From: an uncultured Dokdonia sp.
GTDB taxonomy: Bacteria > Bacteroidota > Bacteroidia > Flavobacteriales > Flavobacteriaceae
Direction of reading: 5' to 3'
Length of the DNA stretch: 64,000 bases
Assembly: GCF_937910895.1 (NCBI RefSeq)
Contig: NZ_CALEMI010000050.1
Coordinates: 1-64,000 of the forward strand
Notes under the pieces: model-generated
Told to the model about the DNA's origin: nothing
Database searches by the model: none
Seen by the model: the letters and a program-made list of their open reading frames with translations, nothing else
Shown: piece by piece, positions 44,126 to 53,226 of the stretch
How the letters are laid out: the number at the start of each line of letters is the position of its first letter
How positions within the stretch are numbered: position 1 is the first letter of the stretch
Made by a program: the position numbers and the translations under genes

Positions 44126-44168
44126 TAAATGTATCTTTACTAGGTATAAAATTCTATGACATATATCA
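44126..44168 (-). promoter_or_regulatory. FNR-like box and -7 element, unit 6 (TerB-like 44108)
   Basis: Minus strand: TGATATATGTCA (44168-44157) with flank TAGAA, 23 nt, TACATTTA (44133-44126). The same box is 34 nt before the divergent histidine kinase gene, but no -7 element lies at the plus-strand position. Confidence 0.82.
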
Positions 44169-44201
44169 CTTATAGCGTCACAAGGATAGATACCCGATAC
44201 T

Positions 44202-45368
44202 ATGGATTTTTTCAGAGACAGTATAGAAGATACTTTTTTAACCCTTTTTGAAGGCGTATCTGAGGGTGTCATTGTAGTGAACACAAAACAAATGATTGTG
44301 GCTAGTAATACTGCTGCCAGAACGATTTTTGGATACCAAAAAGAAGAAATGGAAGGAGCACTATTAACGACCATTATTCCTACAGAATACCACAAGAAGC
44401 ATACTGGATATGTGAAGGAATTTATGGCCCATCAGGATAAAAGGCAAATGGGTATAGGAAGGGACTTATTTGGACTCCATAAAGACGGAAGCAAAATGCC
44501 TGTAGAAGTTGGACTCAATCCTTTTGTACTACACGGACATCCTTATATCATGGCGCTTATTACAGATATTACCGTGCGTAAACAACAAGAAGATGAGATA
44601 CGAGATATAAACGCCTCGTTAGAATCTAAAGTAAAGGAACGTACACTACAACTTACAAAAGCGCTTGCTGCCGAAAAGGAACTTAACGAATTAAAAACAA
44701 AGTTTTTATCCTTGGTTTCTCATGAGTTTAAAACGCCTTTATCTGGCATTCTGACATCGGCTACCCTTGCTGGAAAATATACCAAGGATGAGCAACAGGA
44801 AAAAAGAGAAAAACACTTAAAAACCATACGAAGTAAAGTTAAACACTTGAATACGATTATAGATGATTTTTTATCTATAGAACGTTTACAATCAGGAAAG
44901 GTAACTTACAAGTTTACCTCCTTCCCAATTAGTAAAATATTTGATGAAGTCATTTATGATGCAAATATGCATCTCAAAGATGGGCAAATTATTAAATACC
45001 CTAAAAGTGCAAGTGATTTGATTATAGAGTTTGATGAAAAAATATTGGAATTAGTCCTTACAAACCTTATTCATAATGCGATAAAATATTCTGGCGAAGA
45101 TTCTATAGTAGCTATTGATATAGAAAAAAGTGACACTCAATTACAAATTGCTATTAAAGATGAAGGCATTGGTATTCCAGAAAAGGAACAGAAATTTATA
45201 TTTGACAGGTATTTTAGAGCAGAAAATGCCTTGACCTGTCAAGGTACTGGGATAGGACTTAATATTGTAAAAAATCATCTAGAGAACTTAAAAAGCACCA
45301 TATCCTTTCAGAGTGAGCAAGATGTAGGTTCTACCTTTACCATAACCATCCCTTTATCTCAAGATTAA
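44202..45368 (+). CDS. PAS-domain sensor histidine kinase
   Basis: 388 residues, no membrane helix. A PAS domain (about 12-125: FEGVSEGVIVVN, AARTIFGYQKEEMEG, LFGLHKDGSKMPVEVGLNPF) is followed by a short coiled coil, HisKA with H174 (SLVSHEFKTPLSGI), and HATPase (NLIHNAIKYS, DEGIGIP, GTGIGLNIV). The PAS type resembles FixL/redox sensors; no haem His can be asserted, and a cytoplasmic small-ligand or redox cue is likely. It is 20 nt upstream of the receiver-CRP/FNR hybrid, so the two form a cognate pair. Confidence 0.92.
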   Translation: MDFFRDSIEDTFLTLFEGVSEGVIVVNTKQMIVASNTAARTIFGYQKEEMEGALLTTIIPTEYHKKHTGYVKEFMAHQDKRQMGIGRDLFGLHKDGSKMPVEVGLNPFVLHGHPYIMALITDITVRKQQEDEIRDINASLESKVKERTLQLTKALAAEKELNELKTKFLSLVSHEFKTPLSGILTSATLAGKYTKDEQQEKREKHLKTIRSKVKHLNTIIDDFLSIERLQSGKVTYKFTSFPISKIFDEVIYDANMHLKDGQIIKYPKSASDLIIEFDEKILELVLTNLIHNAIKYSGEDSIVAIDIEKSDTQLQIAIKDEGIGIPEKEQKFIFDRYFRAENALTCQGTGIGLNIVKNHLENLKSTISFQSEQDVGSTFTITIPLSQD

Positions 45369-45388
45369 CCCTATCATACTACGTGTAA

Positions 45389-46435
45389 ATGAAGACTATT
45401 TTATTAATTGAAGATGATACCGCTTTACGCGAAAATACTGCCGAGCTATTAATGCTTTCCAATTATGATGTAATCACTGCTGCCAATGGGGTTCTAGGCA
45501 TTGCGGCTGCCAAAGAAAAACTCCCAGATCTTATTATATGTGATATTATGATGCCTATGGCAGATGGATATGAAGTCTTAGAAACCCTGTCTAGTGATTC
45601 AAAAACAAGGCAGATTCCGTTTATATTTCTTTCTGCAAAGACCGAACATAAGGAAATACGTAAGGGGATGAACTTGGGTGCAGATGACTATCTTACAAAA
45701 CCTTTTGAAGAAGAAGACCTTATCAGCGCTGTCGAAAGTCGGCTGGCAAAAACATTTATACTTTCAAATATAGCCCGTACAACGCAAGAGGACAAAGAGG
45801 AAGATCAAATACGGAGTCTTAACGAATTAAAAAACTTTTTTGATGACCAAGGAGACATCGTCATCTACAAAAGTGGAGACGTTATTTTTGAAGAGGGAGC
45901 AAACTCAAATTACATCTATTTAATCCTAAAAGGGATTGTCAAAACCTATAAAATGGATCAAAAAGGCAAAGCTCTTATTACAGCATTATTTAAACCAGAT
46001 GATTTTTTAGGGTTTACCTCCTTTGTCGATAATGTACCGTACCAAGAATCTGCTACCGTAATTAAAGATGCAGAACTTGCCGCAGTTTCAAAGTCTGAAT
46101 TAAAAGATATTCTGAAAAAAAATCAAAAAGTATCCTTAGAACTTATGGAACTTTTAACCGATAACTTATCGGAAATTAAATCACAATTGCTTCAAATGGC
46201 GTATAGCTCTGTACGTAAAAAAACTGCACAAACTATTTTACAGTTTGTAGAAGTGCTTAACAAAAAACCAGAAGAAGGCATCCGCATCTCCAGAAATGAT
46301 CTTGCAAGTGTTGCTGGCATCGCTACAGAAAGTTTAATCCGCACCTTATCTGGATTTAAAAAAGAAGGTCTTATAGAAGTAGAAGGTCGCAACATTAGAA
46401 TCTTGGATATAGAAGGGTTAACCGAGATAGAGTAA
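45389..46435 (+). CDS. Hybrid response regulator: receiver + cyclic-nucleotide-type + CRP/FNR HTH
   Basis: 348 residues. Receiver domain 1-120 with D52 in CDIMMP and the Lys in DDYLTKPF. A cNMP-type jelly roll spans about 150-265 (VIYKSGDVIFEEGANSNYIYL). A winged helix spans about 270-345 with recognition helix ATESLIRTLSGF, where the Glu and Arg that read TGA in CRP/FNR are kept. No N-terminal Cys cluster, so it is not an FeS-FNR; control is probably phosphorylation by the adjacent PAS kinase. It is the proposed binder of the TGA(T/C)N4(A/G)TCA boxes in this region. Confidence 0.92.
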   Translation: MKTILLIEDDTALRENTAELLMLSNYDVITAANGVLGIAAAKEKLPDLIICDIMMPMADGYEVLETLSSDSKTRQIPFIFLSAKTEHKEIRKGMNLGADDYLTKPFEEEDLISAVESRLAKTFILSNIARTTQEDKEEDQIRSLNELKNFFDDQGDIVIYKSGDVIFEEGANSNYIYLILKGIVKTYKMDQKGKALITALFKPDDFLGFTSFVDNVPYQESATVIKDAELAAVSKSELKDILKKNQKVSLELMELLTDNLSEIKSQLLQMAYSSVRKKTAQTILQFVEVLNKKPEEGIRISRNDLASVAGIATESLIRTLSGFKKEGLIEVEGRNIRILDIEGLTEIE

Positions 46436-46495
46436 TCTTTACTCACAAATACATCCAAAAGGGATAATACGCCTAAAGGTATTGTTGCTAAGTAC

Positions 46496-46509
46496 GCTTT
46501 CGCGAAAGC
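46496..46509. repeat. 14-bp palindrome, copy 13
   Basis: Perfect copy (within TACGCTTTCGCGAAAGCGTA) in the gap between the hybrid regulator and the Usp array, 22 nt before the box of unit 7. Confidence 0.9.
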
Positions 46510-46531
46510 GTAAAAAACCCATATCCGAAAC

Positions 46532-46574
46532 TGATATTTATCATAGTTATCCCTATTGCATCAAAATACATTTG
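46532..46574 (+). promoter_or_regulatory. FNR-like box and -7 element, unit 7 (Usp 46592)
   Basis: TGATATTTATCA (46532-46543), flank TAGTTAT, 23 nt, TACATTTG (46567-46574). The box sequence is identical to unit 1. Confidence 0.87.
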
Positions 46575-46591
46575 TATACTTACACATACGA

Positions 46592-47413
46592 ATGATGAAG
46601 AATATTTTAATCCCAGTTGATTTTTCTGAGGTCTCTTGGAATGCTGTTTATTGTGCAATCTGTCATTTTAAAGACGACACTATTCAGTTTTATATAGCCC
46701 ATATAGAATCCCCTCCCACAACCTCAGAAGAAAATGGATCTTTAGTCATTCACAAGAACATTGCAAATCATAAAAAACTTCAACAATGGGTTACTAAAGC
46801 AACAAAACTTGCCACACCAAAACAACAGATTATTCCACTTGAAAAGACAGGTCATTTTATACACACACTAAGAGATATTGTAAAAAACTACACGATAAAT
46901 CTGATTGTTATTGGAACCCAACAATCCAATGTATTTGAAGATACCTTGGTGGGGAGTTACACTCGAGAAATCATTACACGCATAAAACAACCTGTACTCA
47001 TTGTTCCTCAGGAAGTGCCCTGCCCTACTCCAAAACAAATCGCACTTATTACAGACTTCAATTTTAAACATAATAGAAAAGCACTCCAACTAATTTCTGA
47101 AATCACCTCAGTTAGAAATGCGCATTTAAGTATTTTAAATTTAATAAAACAAGAAGGTTTTATTAATGAAAATCAAGCTGAAAACAAAAAGTCTTTACAA
47201 GAAAATTTTGCAAACTTAGATCATAGCTTTCACTTTGTGGTGAATCAAACGATGGATGAAGCGTTACAGTTTTTTATAAATGTACAGAATGTAGACCTCA
47301 TCATTTTATTTGCCAAGAACATGAATTTTTCAGAACATTTATTATACTCTCCTTCTACAGATGCTACGATTAGTTATCATAAGCACATTCCTTTTTTAAT
47401 TGTACATGAATAA
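46592..47413 (+). CDS. Tandem universal stress protein, array copy 1
   Basis: 273 residues from ATG 46592 (or the adjacent ATG at 46595). A longer start at 46556 lies in the promoter and is rejected. The first motif is degenerate: GTQQ for GxxG, then GSYT; the second domain also lacks it. So this copy is probably a non-ATP-binding family member. It starts the array of six Usp genes. Confidence 0.88.
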   Translation: MMKNILIPVDFSEVSWNAVYCAICHFKDDTIQFYIAHIESPPTTSEENGSLVIHKNIANHKKLQQWVTKATKLATPKQQIIPLEKTGHFIHTLRDIVKNYTINLIVIGTQQSNVFEDTLVGSYTREIITRIKQPVLIVPQEVPCPTPKQIALITDFNFKHNRKALQLISEITSVRNAHLSILNLIKQEGFINENQAENKKSLQENFANLDHSFHFVVNQTMDEALQFFINVQNVDLIILFAKNMNFSEHLLYSPSTDATISYHKHIPFLIVHE

Positions 47414-47422
47414 AAAAGTAGC

Positions 47423-47465
47423 TGACATAAATCATATTTAGTTAGCTATATATAAGATAGTTTTG
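47423..47465 (+). promoter_or_regulatory. FNR-like box and -7 element, unit 8 (Usp 47491)
   Basis: TGACATAAATCA (47423-47434), flank TATTTAG, 23 nt, TAGTTTTG (47458-47465). Confidence 0.82.
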
Positions 47466-47490
47466 AATATAAAATTTTAAAACTATCCTC

Positions 47491-48336
47491 ATGAGAAAGA
47501 TTGTAGTTCCTGTAGATTTTTCAGAAAACTCTTGGAATGCATTAAAATGCGCTATCCAATATTTTAAATATGAGAAATGCCATTTTTATATTTTTCATTC
47601 GTACGCAAATGAGGTGTATAAAAACGTAAGAACTGTCTCTGAAGAAGTTCTTGAAGAACACATAAAAGTACAAAGCGAAAAAGCAGAGAAAGAACTAGCT
47701 ACTTTCCTAAAAAAGATTCAAGACTACTATCCAGATCCTAAGCATAGTTATATTACTAAAGCTGTTTTTGGAAACCTACTAGAAGAAGTCAACGATTTTG
47801 TAGAACTTGAAAATATTGATCTCATTGTCATGGGAACAAAAGGAAGGACCAATGATACGACCATTACCTATGGAAGTCACACATTACAGATTCTTAAATA
47901 TGTAAAATGCCCTGTTTTAGGGGTCCCTGCCGAATACTCATACGAGCGACCTACAAATATCTTATTGCCATCAGACTTTATGATCCCTTGTAAAAAAAGA
48001 GAAATGAAACTATTGTCTTGTTTAGCAAAAAGTTATAGAGCCACCATACATCTATTATATCTATCAGATTATGATCGGCTTTCATTGAGGCAACAGGATA
48101 ATAAAGTATTAATAGAGTATTGTTTAGAAGACAATAACGTCCTATATGCACGAAGAGATTATGGACCTATCACAAAGTTAATCAACAAGTATATTGCTGA
48201 TGAAAGCATAGAGATGATTGTTATGGTGAACTCTAGACACTCTTACATGGAAGAATTATTAAATCAATCTAATATCGATGCCATAAGCCTCAACACCAAG
48301 ATTCCATTATTAGTTTTTCAAAATTTAAAAAGATAA
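47491..48336 (+). CDS. Tandem universal stress protein, array copy 2
   Basis: 281 residues. First domain has GTKG then GSHTLQIL (nucleotide motif intact); the second has VMVNSRHSYMEELLNQ in the equivalent place and is degenerate. Together with 48340 and 49197 (gaps 3 and 2 nt) it forms a three-gene operon from unit 8. Confidence 0.9.
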   Translation: MRKIVVPVDFSENSWNALKCAIQYFKYEKCHFYIFHSYANEVYKNVRTVSEEVLEEHIKVQSEKAEKELATFLKKIQDYYPDPKHSYITKAVFGNLLEEVNDFVELENIDLIVMGTKGRTNDTTITYGSHTLQILKYVKCPVLGVPAEYSYERPTNILLPSDFMIPCKKREMKLLSCLAKSYRATIHLLYLSDYDRLSLRQQDNKVLIEYCLEDNNVLYARRDYGPITKLINKYIADESIEMIVMVNSRHSYMEELLNQSNIDAISLNTKIPLLVFQNLKR

Positions 48337-48339
48337 AAA

Positions 48340-49194
48340 ATGAAACGTATACTCATCCCTACCGATTTTTCAGATAATGCGATCAATGCATTGCATTATG
48401 TCATCCATTTAATGGAGAATGAAAGATGTACCTTTTTTCTTCTGAATACCTATACGCCTACGTCGCTATACACATCAACTATTTATGAGTATCATACTTC
48501 ATTAAACATAGATTTAGGAGAGATTTACAAAAACACCTCAGAACACAAACTTCAACGCCTTATTGATGATGTTACTACAACATTCTCAAATGACAAACAT
48601 CAATTTGAAAAAATTGCCTCTTGTAATATGCTAGTCAACGAGATTGTAGACCTTACTGAATCTAAATCAATTGACTTCATTGTGATGGGAACACAGGGAG
48701 CGTCTGGGCTAAAAGAAATTTTTATAGGATCTCAAACCATGCACACTATCAAAAAAACAACGGTGCCTTTACTCTGTGTACCCAAAGATTTTACGTATAA
48801 AGATCCTAAAGACATTCTCTTTGCTACAGATTACAATCTATCTATAGAAAACATAGGATTGTCACTCGTAAAGAATCTATGTAGTATTCATCATTCCAGA
48901 CTTATTCTTCTTAACGCATACTATGGTGTGCCACTTGATGAGAGACAAGAAGAAGTCAAAAATCAAATGGATCTTTATTTTAAAGGCAATGCGCATCAAT
49001 TTTACATAAGTGACGGCATGGATGTCTCAGAAGCTTTAGAAGATTTTCAATCTAAACACCGTATTGATCTTCTAGTAATGGTACATAACAAGCATAGTTT
49101 CTTTGAAAATCTATTATTTACCCCAGTGATTAACAAGATTGCGCATCATACACAAATCCCGTTTTTAGTGATCCCAGCTATTGAAAAAAAATAA
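48340..49194 (+). CDS. Tandem universal stress protein, array copy 3
   Basis: 284 residues; VMGTQGASGLKEIFIGSQT shows an intact G-2x-G-9x-G(S) motif in domain 1, and MVHNKHSFFENLLFTP a degenerate one in domain 2. No own promoter; second gene in the unit 8 operon. Confidence 0.9.
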   Translation: MKRILIPTDFSDNAINALHYVIHLMENERCTFFLLNTYTPTSLYTSTIYEYHTSLNIDLGEIYKNTSEHKLQRLIDDVTTTFSNDKHQFEKIASCNMLVNEIVDLTESKSIDFIVMGTQGASGLKEIFIGSQTMHTIKKTTVPLLCVPKDFTYKDPKDILFATDYNLSIENIGLSLVKNLCSIHHSRLILLNAYYGVPLDERQEEVKNQMDLYFKGNAHQFYISDGMDVSEALEDFQSKHRIDLLVMVHNKHSFFENLLFTPVINKIAHHTQIPFLVIPAIEKK

Positions 49195-49196
49195 CT

Positions 49197-50042
49197 ATGA
49201 AACATATATTAGTGCCTACCGATTTTTCAGATAATGCCTATAGTGCGCTCAGTTATGTACGACTCTTATTACAAGATGAAGAAGTGATATTTACGTTATA
49301 TCATGCGTATGAGCCTTCGCCTATATTACTCCTTGGTAAAAGTCCGTATCGCGTAGGTGCTATCTACAATAGTTGTAAGAAAGTGGCTAATGAAAAAATA
49401 GAACAACTTTTGACAAAAATTAATGGTTTAAACGAAAACCAAAAGCACACCTACGAAACAATATCTTCTGGAGGCGCTTTAGAAGAAGCCATTAAGGCTA
49501 TAGACATAGATCGTTATGATTTTATAGCTATGGGGTCCAAGGGTGCTACAGGTCTTAAGACTGTATTCTGGGGGAGTAACACGTTTAGCCTTGTCAATAT
49601 GTCTCTGAAAAAACCAATACTTATCATACCTGAAAATAGTATTTACAAAAACCCTGAAAAAATAGCTTTTGCTACCAATTTTACGAGAAGTTACTTAAAA
49701 GAAGAATTACAAACTCTTATTGAAATTACTCAAAAATGGAATGCATCATTACGAGTCATAGAGGTCTATTATGACCCAATACTTACCGAAGAACAGCAAG
49801 AACATTTAGAAACACTAGAAAACCTATTGATACCAGTTGCATCCAATTTTCATGTAATACCTCATTTTAATACGGTAGAAAAGGCTATTACTATTTTTAA
49901 TAAGGAACTTGAAATTGATATGCTTGCGATGATTAATTACCCAAAAAGTCTTTTTCAAAAAATAGTACGTGAACCCATCATTAAAAAAATGGTACATCAT
50001 ACCACCATTCCATTTTTAGTATTACCATCACTTACTGACTAA
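49197..50042 (+). CDS. Tandem universal stress protein, array copy 4
   Basis: 281 residues. Domain 1 motif AMGSKGATGLKTVFWGSNT is intact; domain 2 degenerate (MINYPKSLFQKIVREP). Its last codons and TAA stop (LTD-stop) lie within the box of unit 9, so the end of the protein and the regulatory site constrain each other. Confidence 0.9.
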   Translation: MKHILVPTDFSDNAYSALSYVRLLLQDEEVIFTLYHAYEPSPILLLGKSPYRVGAIYNSCKKVANEKIEQLLTKINGLNENQKHTYETISSGGALEEAIKAIDIDRYDFIAMGSKGATGLKTVFWGSNTFSLVNMSLKKPILIIPENSIYKNPEKIAFATNFTRSYLKEELQTLIEITQKWNASLRVIEVYYDPILTEEQQEHLETLENLLIPVASNFHVIPHFNTVEKAITIFNKELEIDMLAMINYPKSLFQKIVREPIIKKMVHHTTIPFLVLPSLTD

Positions 50043-50078
50043 TATCATAGTTTTCACTTTCTGTGTCTCTTACTTTTA
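50036..50078 (+). promoter_or_regulatory. FNR-like box and -7 element, unit 9 (Usp 50101)
   Basis: TGACTAATATCA (50036-50047), flank TAGTTTT, 23 nt, TACTTTTA (50071-50078). The box includes the stop codon of the preceding Usp gene. Confidence 0.85.
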
Positions 50079-50100
50079 TTCTATCTAAAAACGAGTCCTT

Positions 50101-50949
50101 ATGAGATACATAGCAGTTCCCACAGACTTTTCAGAAAATGCATACAATGCTTTATTATATGCTACACGGCTTTTTCCGAATCAAGAATACACCATCATCC
50201 TTATCCATTCCTATGAGACAGAATTTTCAACCTCTACAAGTAGAATAGATATAGGACGTAATGAAGAATTATATCTTGAGATTGAACAAAGAGTTTCTAA
50301 AAATTTTGAAGCGTTGACTCACAAAATCGCAAGAGATACAGAAGGACTACACGTTAGCTTTGAAACTCTTATGACAGGTTTCCCTTTGTTTAAATGCATC
50401 TATAAATTACAAGAAGAAAAACCTGTTAGCCTTATTGTTATGGGAACAAAAGGAGCTACAGGCATACGGCAACTTTTTATGGGAAGTCAGACCATACGTC
50501 TGATCAAAAAAATATATAAACTCCCCGTCATTGTTGTGCCTGAAAATGCAGATTTTACGCCTCCAAAAATTATTGCGATCGCAACCGATTTTAAAACCGC
50601 TATACATACTCACGCCATTACCACACTAAAAGACATTGCAACCTCTAATGATGCTGTTATAAAAATCACGCATATCTACGATCAAAAAAATCCTGAAGAT
50701 GTTTTTGAAACTAATTATAAAAAAATAAAGAAAAGTTTATCAGATATCGAATACACCACGCATTGGCTTTCTAACACCTCTAAAAAAGAAAACGTACTGA
50801 ATGAGTTTGTTAAAAAAATGAATGTTGACCTACTAGTACTCACATATCACAAGCACAGTATGCTACAAAAGCTTTTCAAAGAAAACATTGTAGAAAATAT
50901 AGGATTTCACACCTCAATTCCATTATTAGTCTTTACAAATACTGACTGA
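50101..50949 (+). CDS. Tandem universal stress protein, array copy 5
   Basis: 282 residues. VMGTKGATGIRQLFMGSQT: intact motif in domain 1; LTYHKHSMLQKLFKEN degenerate in domain 2. Ends NTD-stop within unit 10. Confidence 0.9.
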   Translation: MRYIAVPTDFSENAYNALLYATRLFPNQEYTIILIHSYETEFSTSTSRIDIGRNEELYLEIEQRVSKNFEALTHKIARDTEGLHVSFETLMTGFPLFKCIYKLQEEKPVSLIVMGTKGATGIRQLFMGSQTIRLIKKIYKLPVIVVPENADFTPPKIIAIATDFKTAIHTHAITTLKDIATSNDAVIKITHIYDQKNPEDVFETNYKKIKKSLSDIEYTTHWLSNTSKKENVLNEFVKKMNVDLLVLTYHKHSMLQKLFKENIVENIGFHTSIPLLVFTNTD

Positions 50950-50989
50950 TATATATCATAGTTGTTTTAAAGAACGATCGTTAATTTTA
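50947..50989 (+). promoter_or_regulatory. FNR-like box and -7 element, unit 10 (Usp 51014 operon)
   Basis: TGATATATATCA (50947-50958), flank TAGTTGT, 23 nt, TAATTTTA (50982-50989). The TGA of the box is the stop codon of the preceding gene. Confidence 0.85.
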
Positions 50990-51013
50990 ATCAACCAAAA
51001 AATCCTCATTATT

Positions 51014-51865
51014 ATGAAAACCAAAATCTTATTACCTACAGATTTTTCAAAAAATGCGTGGAATGCTATAAGCTATGCAACCGATCTGTTTAAAGATAAA
51101 GAATGTGAGTTCTATATCCTTAATGTATATACGGTCACAGGATATGCCCTTGAGAGTATGATGGTTCCAGAGCCTGGCGAAATGGAATTTGAAAGAGCCA
51201 AAAAAAGCTCAGAAAAAGGGCTCGCAAAAATATTAGAAATGCTCTCTTTTAGAGACCCTAATGATAATCATTCATTTTACACCATATCACAGTTTAACTC
51301 ATTACTTGAAGGACTTAAAGACATCGTAGAAAAAAAAGATATTGATATGGTTATTATGGGCACCAAAGGAAGTAGCAATGCAAGCGGCGTTGTTTTTGGA
51401 AGTAATGCTATTCTTACTATGGAAAAGTTGAGAAATTGTCCTGTCATTGCAGTACCAGAAGAAGCTCGGTTTGGAACACTCAAAGAAATTGTTTTTCCTA
51501 CTAGTTATAAAACACACTTTAAGCATAGAGAATTACACTATCTCACAGAGATAGCAAAACTCACAAAAGCAGCGATACGCATTGTCCATCTAGCTGAAGA
51601 TGACGAGCTAGATGCTACTCAAGAAAATAATAAACGCCTATTAGAAGAAAGTTTTGAAGACGTAGACTACACCTTTCATTTCCTTCATGGCTCAGCGATA
51701 TCAGATGCTGTACGCTATTTTGTAGAAAGCCGTGACAGTGATATGATTGCTTTTATAAATAAGAAACATACCTTCTTTGGAAGTATATTTTCTAGACCTA
51801 TGGTAAAAGAAATTGGGATGTACGCAAGAGTTCCCATTATGGCTTTGCATGATTTTAGAAACTAA
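51014..51865 (+). CDS. Tandem universal stress protein, array copy 6
   Basis: 283 residues. IMGTKGSSNASGVVFGSNA in domain 1 (intact), FINKKHTFFGSIFSRP in domain 2 (degenerate). First gene of an operon with the release-factor-like, ATP-cone/nuclease and RNase genes. Confidence 0.9.
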   Translation: MKTKILLPTDFSKNAWNAISYATDLFKDKECEFYILNVYTVTGYALESMMVPEPGEMEFERAKKSSEKGLAKILEMLSFRDPNDNHSFYTISQFNSLLEGLKDIVEKKDIDMVIMGTKGSSNASGVVFGSNAILTMEKLRNCPVIAVPEEARFGTLKEIVFPTSYKTHFKHRELHYLTEIAKLTKAAIRIVHLAEDDELDATQENNKRLLEESFEDVDYTFHFLHGSAISDAVRYFVESRDSDMIAFINKKHTFFGSIFSRPMVKEIGMYARVPIMALHDFRN

Positions 51866-51877
51866 AATAGAACACTC

Positions 51878-52288
51878 ATGAAAAATATAGGAATCTGGAT
51901 GGATAAGCGTCAAGCGCTGATCCTTTATATCACAGAAGGTAAAGAAGATTTTAAAATCCTTACGTCAGATGTAGAAGAATATAACGTACAAGGAGGATCT
52001 GGAACTAGACTAAAAGGAGGGCCACAAGATGTGATACACGATAGTAAATACCTAGCACACGAGAAAAAACAATTGAAAAACTATTTTAAAAACATCACAG
52101 AAAACATAGTAGACGTAGATCAATTAGCACTTTTTGGACCAGCAGAAACAGCTGGAAAGTTTAGAAAAGAACTCAAAGAAAACTATGAAAGGCTCTCGAG
52201 TAAAGTCGTTGTTTTAAAGACTGCAGATAGCATGACAGAAAACCAGACAAAAGCGTTGATTCGCGATTTTTTCAAAGAGTACCATTAG
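51878..52288 (+). CDS. eRF1-domain-3-like (baeRF-type) small protein
   Basis: 136 residues with IGIWMDKRQALILYI at the start (typical WMDxxxA), a central disordered stretch (GGSGTRLKGGPQDV), YLAHEKKQLKNYFKNI and then LALFGPAETAGKFRKEL, which matches the L7Ae/eRF1 domain-3 helix-strand motif of bacterial archaeo-eukaryotic release-factor-like proteins. It may act on stalled or hibernating ribosomes. It follows the last Usp gene by 12 nt. Confidence 0.6.
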   Translation: MKNIGIWMDKRQALILYITEGKEDFKILTSDVEEYNVQGGSGTRLKGGPQDVIHDSKYLAHEKKQLKNYFKNITENIVDVDQLALFGPAETAGKFRKELKENYERLSSKVVVLKTADSMTENQTKALIRDFFKEYH

Positions 52289-52308
52289 AATGATGGGTAT
52301 TATTTTTT

Positions 52309-53226
52309 ATGCGCTTTCGCGAAAGCATACCAACAATAAGCTCACTAAAAAAAGAGTTGATCTCTCATACATTTCCATTCGTTAATATTCAAACTGTGAA
52401 AGAAAAATCAACTATTAAGGTACAGAAATCATCAGGAGAAAAGGTAAATTTTTCATTACCAAAACTCAAAAAGTCACTTCGGCATAGCGGTGCTAGTGAA
52501 AAAGACATTCAACAAATTATAGATATTGTCCGAGACGAATTATATCAAGGCATTTCTACCCGAGAAATCTATAATCGAGCGTTTGTTTTACTCAAAAAGA
52601 AGAAATCTATTTTTGCTTCCAAATACAAACTTAAAAAAGCTATTTATGAATTAGGTCCTACAGGATTTCCCTTTGAACATTTTATAGCAGAAATCTTGGG
52701 TCACTCAGGATTTCAAGTAGCAGTAGGTCAATATGTACAAGGAAAATGTGTTACCCACGAGATAGACGTGGTCGCTATAAAGAATACTAAAAAATTATTT
52801 ATCGAGTGTAAATTTCATGGAGAAGAAGGACGTAATTGTGATGTAAAAATACCGCTATACATTCATTCTAGATATAACGATATCACCACCACGCAATCTC
52901 AAGAATATGAATATGAAGGTTGGGTAGTCACAAATACGCGCTTTACATCAGATGCTATACAATATGGAAAATGTGCTCAATTATATCTTTTAAGCTGGGA
53001 TTTTCCAAAAGGCAACGGACTTAAAGATAGAATTGATCGAATTGGGTTATACCCTATCACTGTATCTACACTGCTCTCAAATAGAGAAAAAGTGTTTTTG
53101 TTAGATAGAGGTATTGTACTCTGTAAACAATTATTAAAAGCTGTTTTTTACCTAGATCATTTAGGGATTTCTGAAGGACGAAAAGAGCAAATTACTAACG
53201 AAATAAAACTACTCTGCAATGCCTAA
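52309..53226 (+). CDS. ATP-cone domain fused to PD-(D/E)XK nuclease domain
   Basis: 305 residues if ATG 52309 is used. An ATP-cone spans about 35-105 (IKVQKSSGEKVNFSLPKLKKS, then ISTREIYNRAFVLLKKK). An Mrr-like nuclease fold spans about 120-220: D153 in HEIDVV, E166 and K168 in FIECKF. Nucleotide-gated cleavage of DNA or RNA is suggested by this fusion. The ATG is immediately next to a palindrome copy (MRFRES); a GTG start at 52396 (VKEKSTIKV) may be the original one. The gene overlaps the RNase gene by 8 nt. Confidence 0.8.
   Translation: MRFRESIPTISSLKKELISHTFPFVNIQTVKEKSTIKVQKSSGEKVNFSLPKLKKSLRHSGASEKDIQQIIDIVRDELYQGISTREIYNRAFVLLKKKKSIFASKYKLKKAIYELGPTGFPFEHFIAEILGHSGFQVAVGQYVQGKCVTHEIDVVAIKNTKKLFIECKFHGEEGRNCDVKIPLYIHSRYNDITTTQSQEYEYEGWVVTNTRFTSDAIQYGKCAQLYLLSWDFPKGNGLKDRIDRIGLYPITVSTLLSNREKVFLLDRGIVLCKQLLKAVFYLDHLGISEGRKEQITNEIKLLCNA
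52313..52326. repeat. 14-bp palindrome, copy 14
   Basis: Perfect copy two codons after the proposed ATG of the ATP-cone/nuclease gene, read as RFRES. Confidence 0.9.

Noticed and set aside
44157-44199. FNR-like unit directing the histidine kinase gene on the plus strand
   Set aside because: The box is palindromic, but the plus-strand position 23 nt downstream reads ACCCGATA, not TAnnTTTR. Only the minus-strand -7 element fits.
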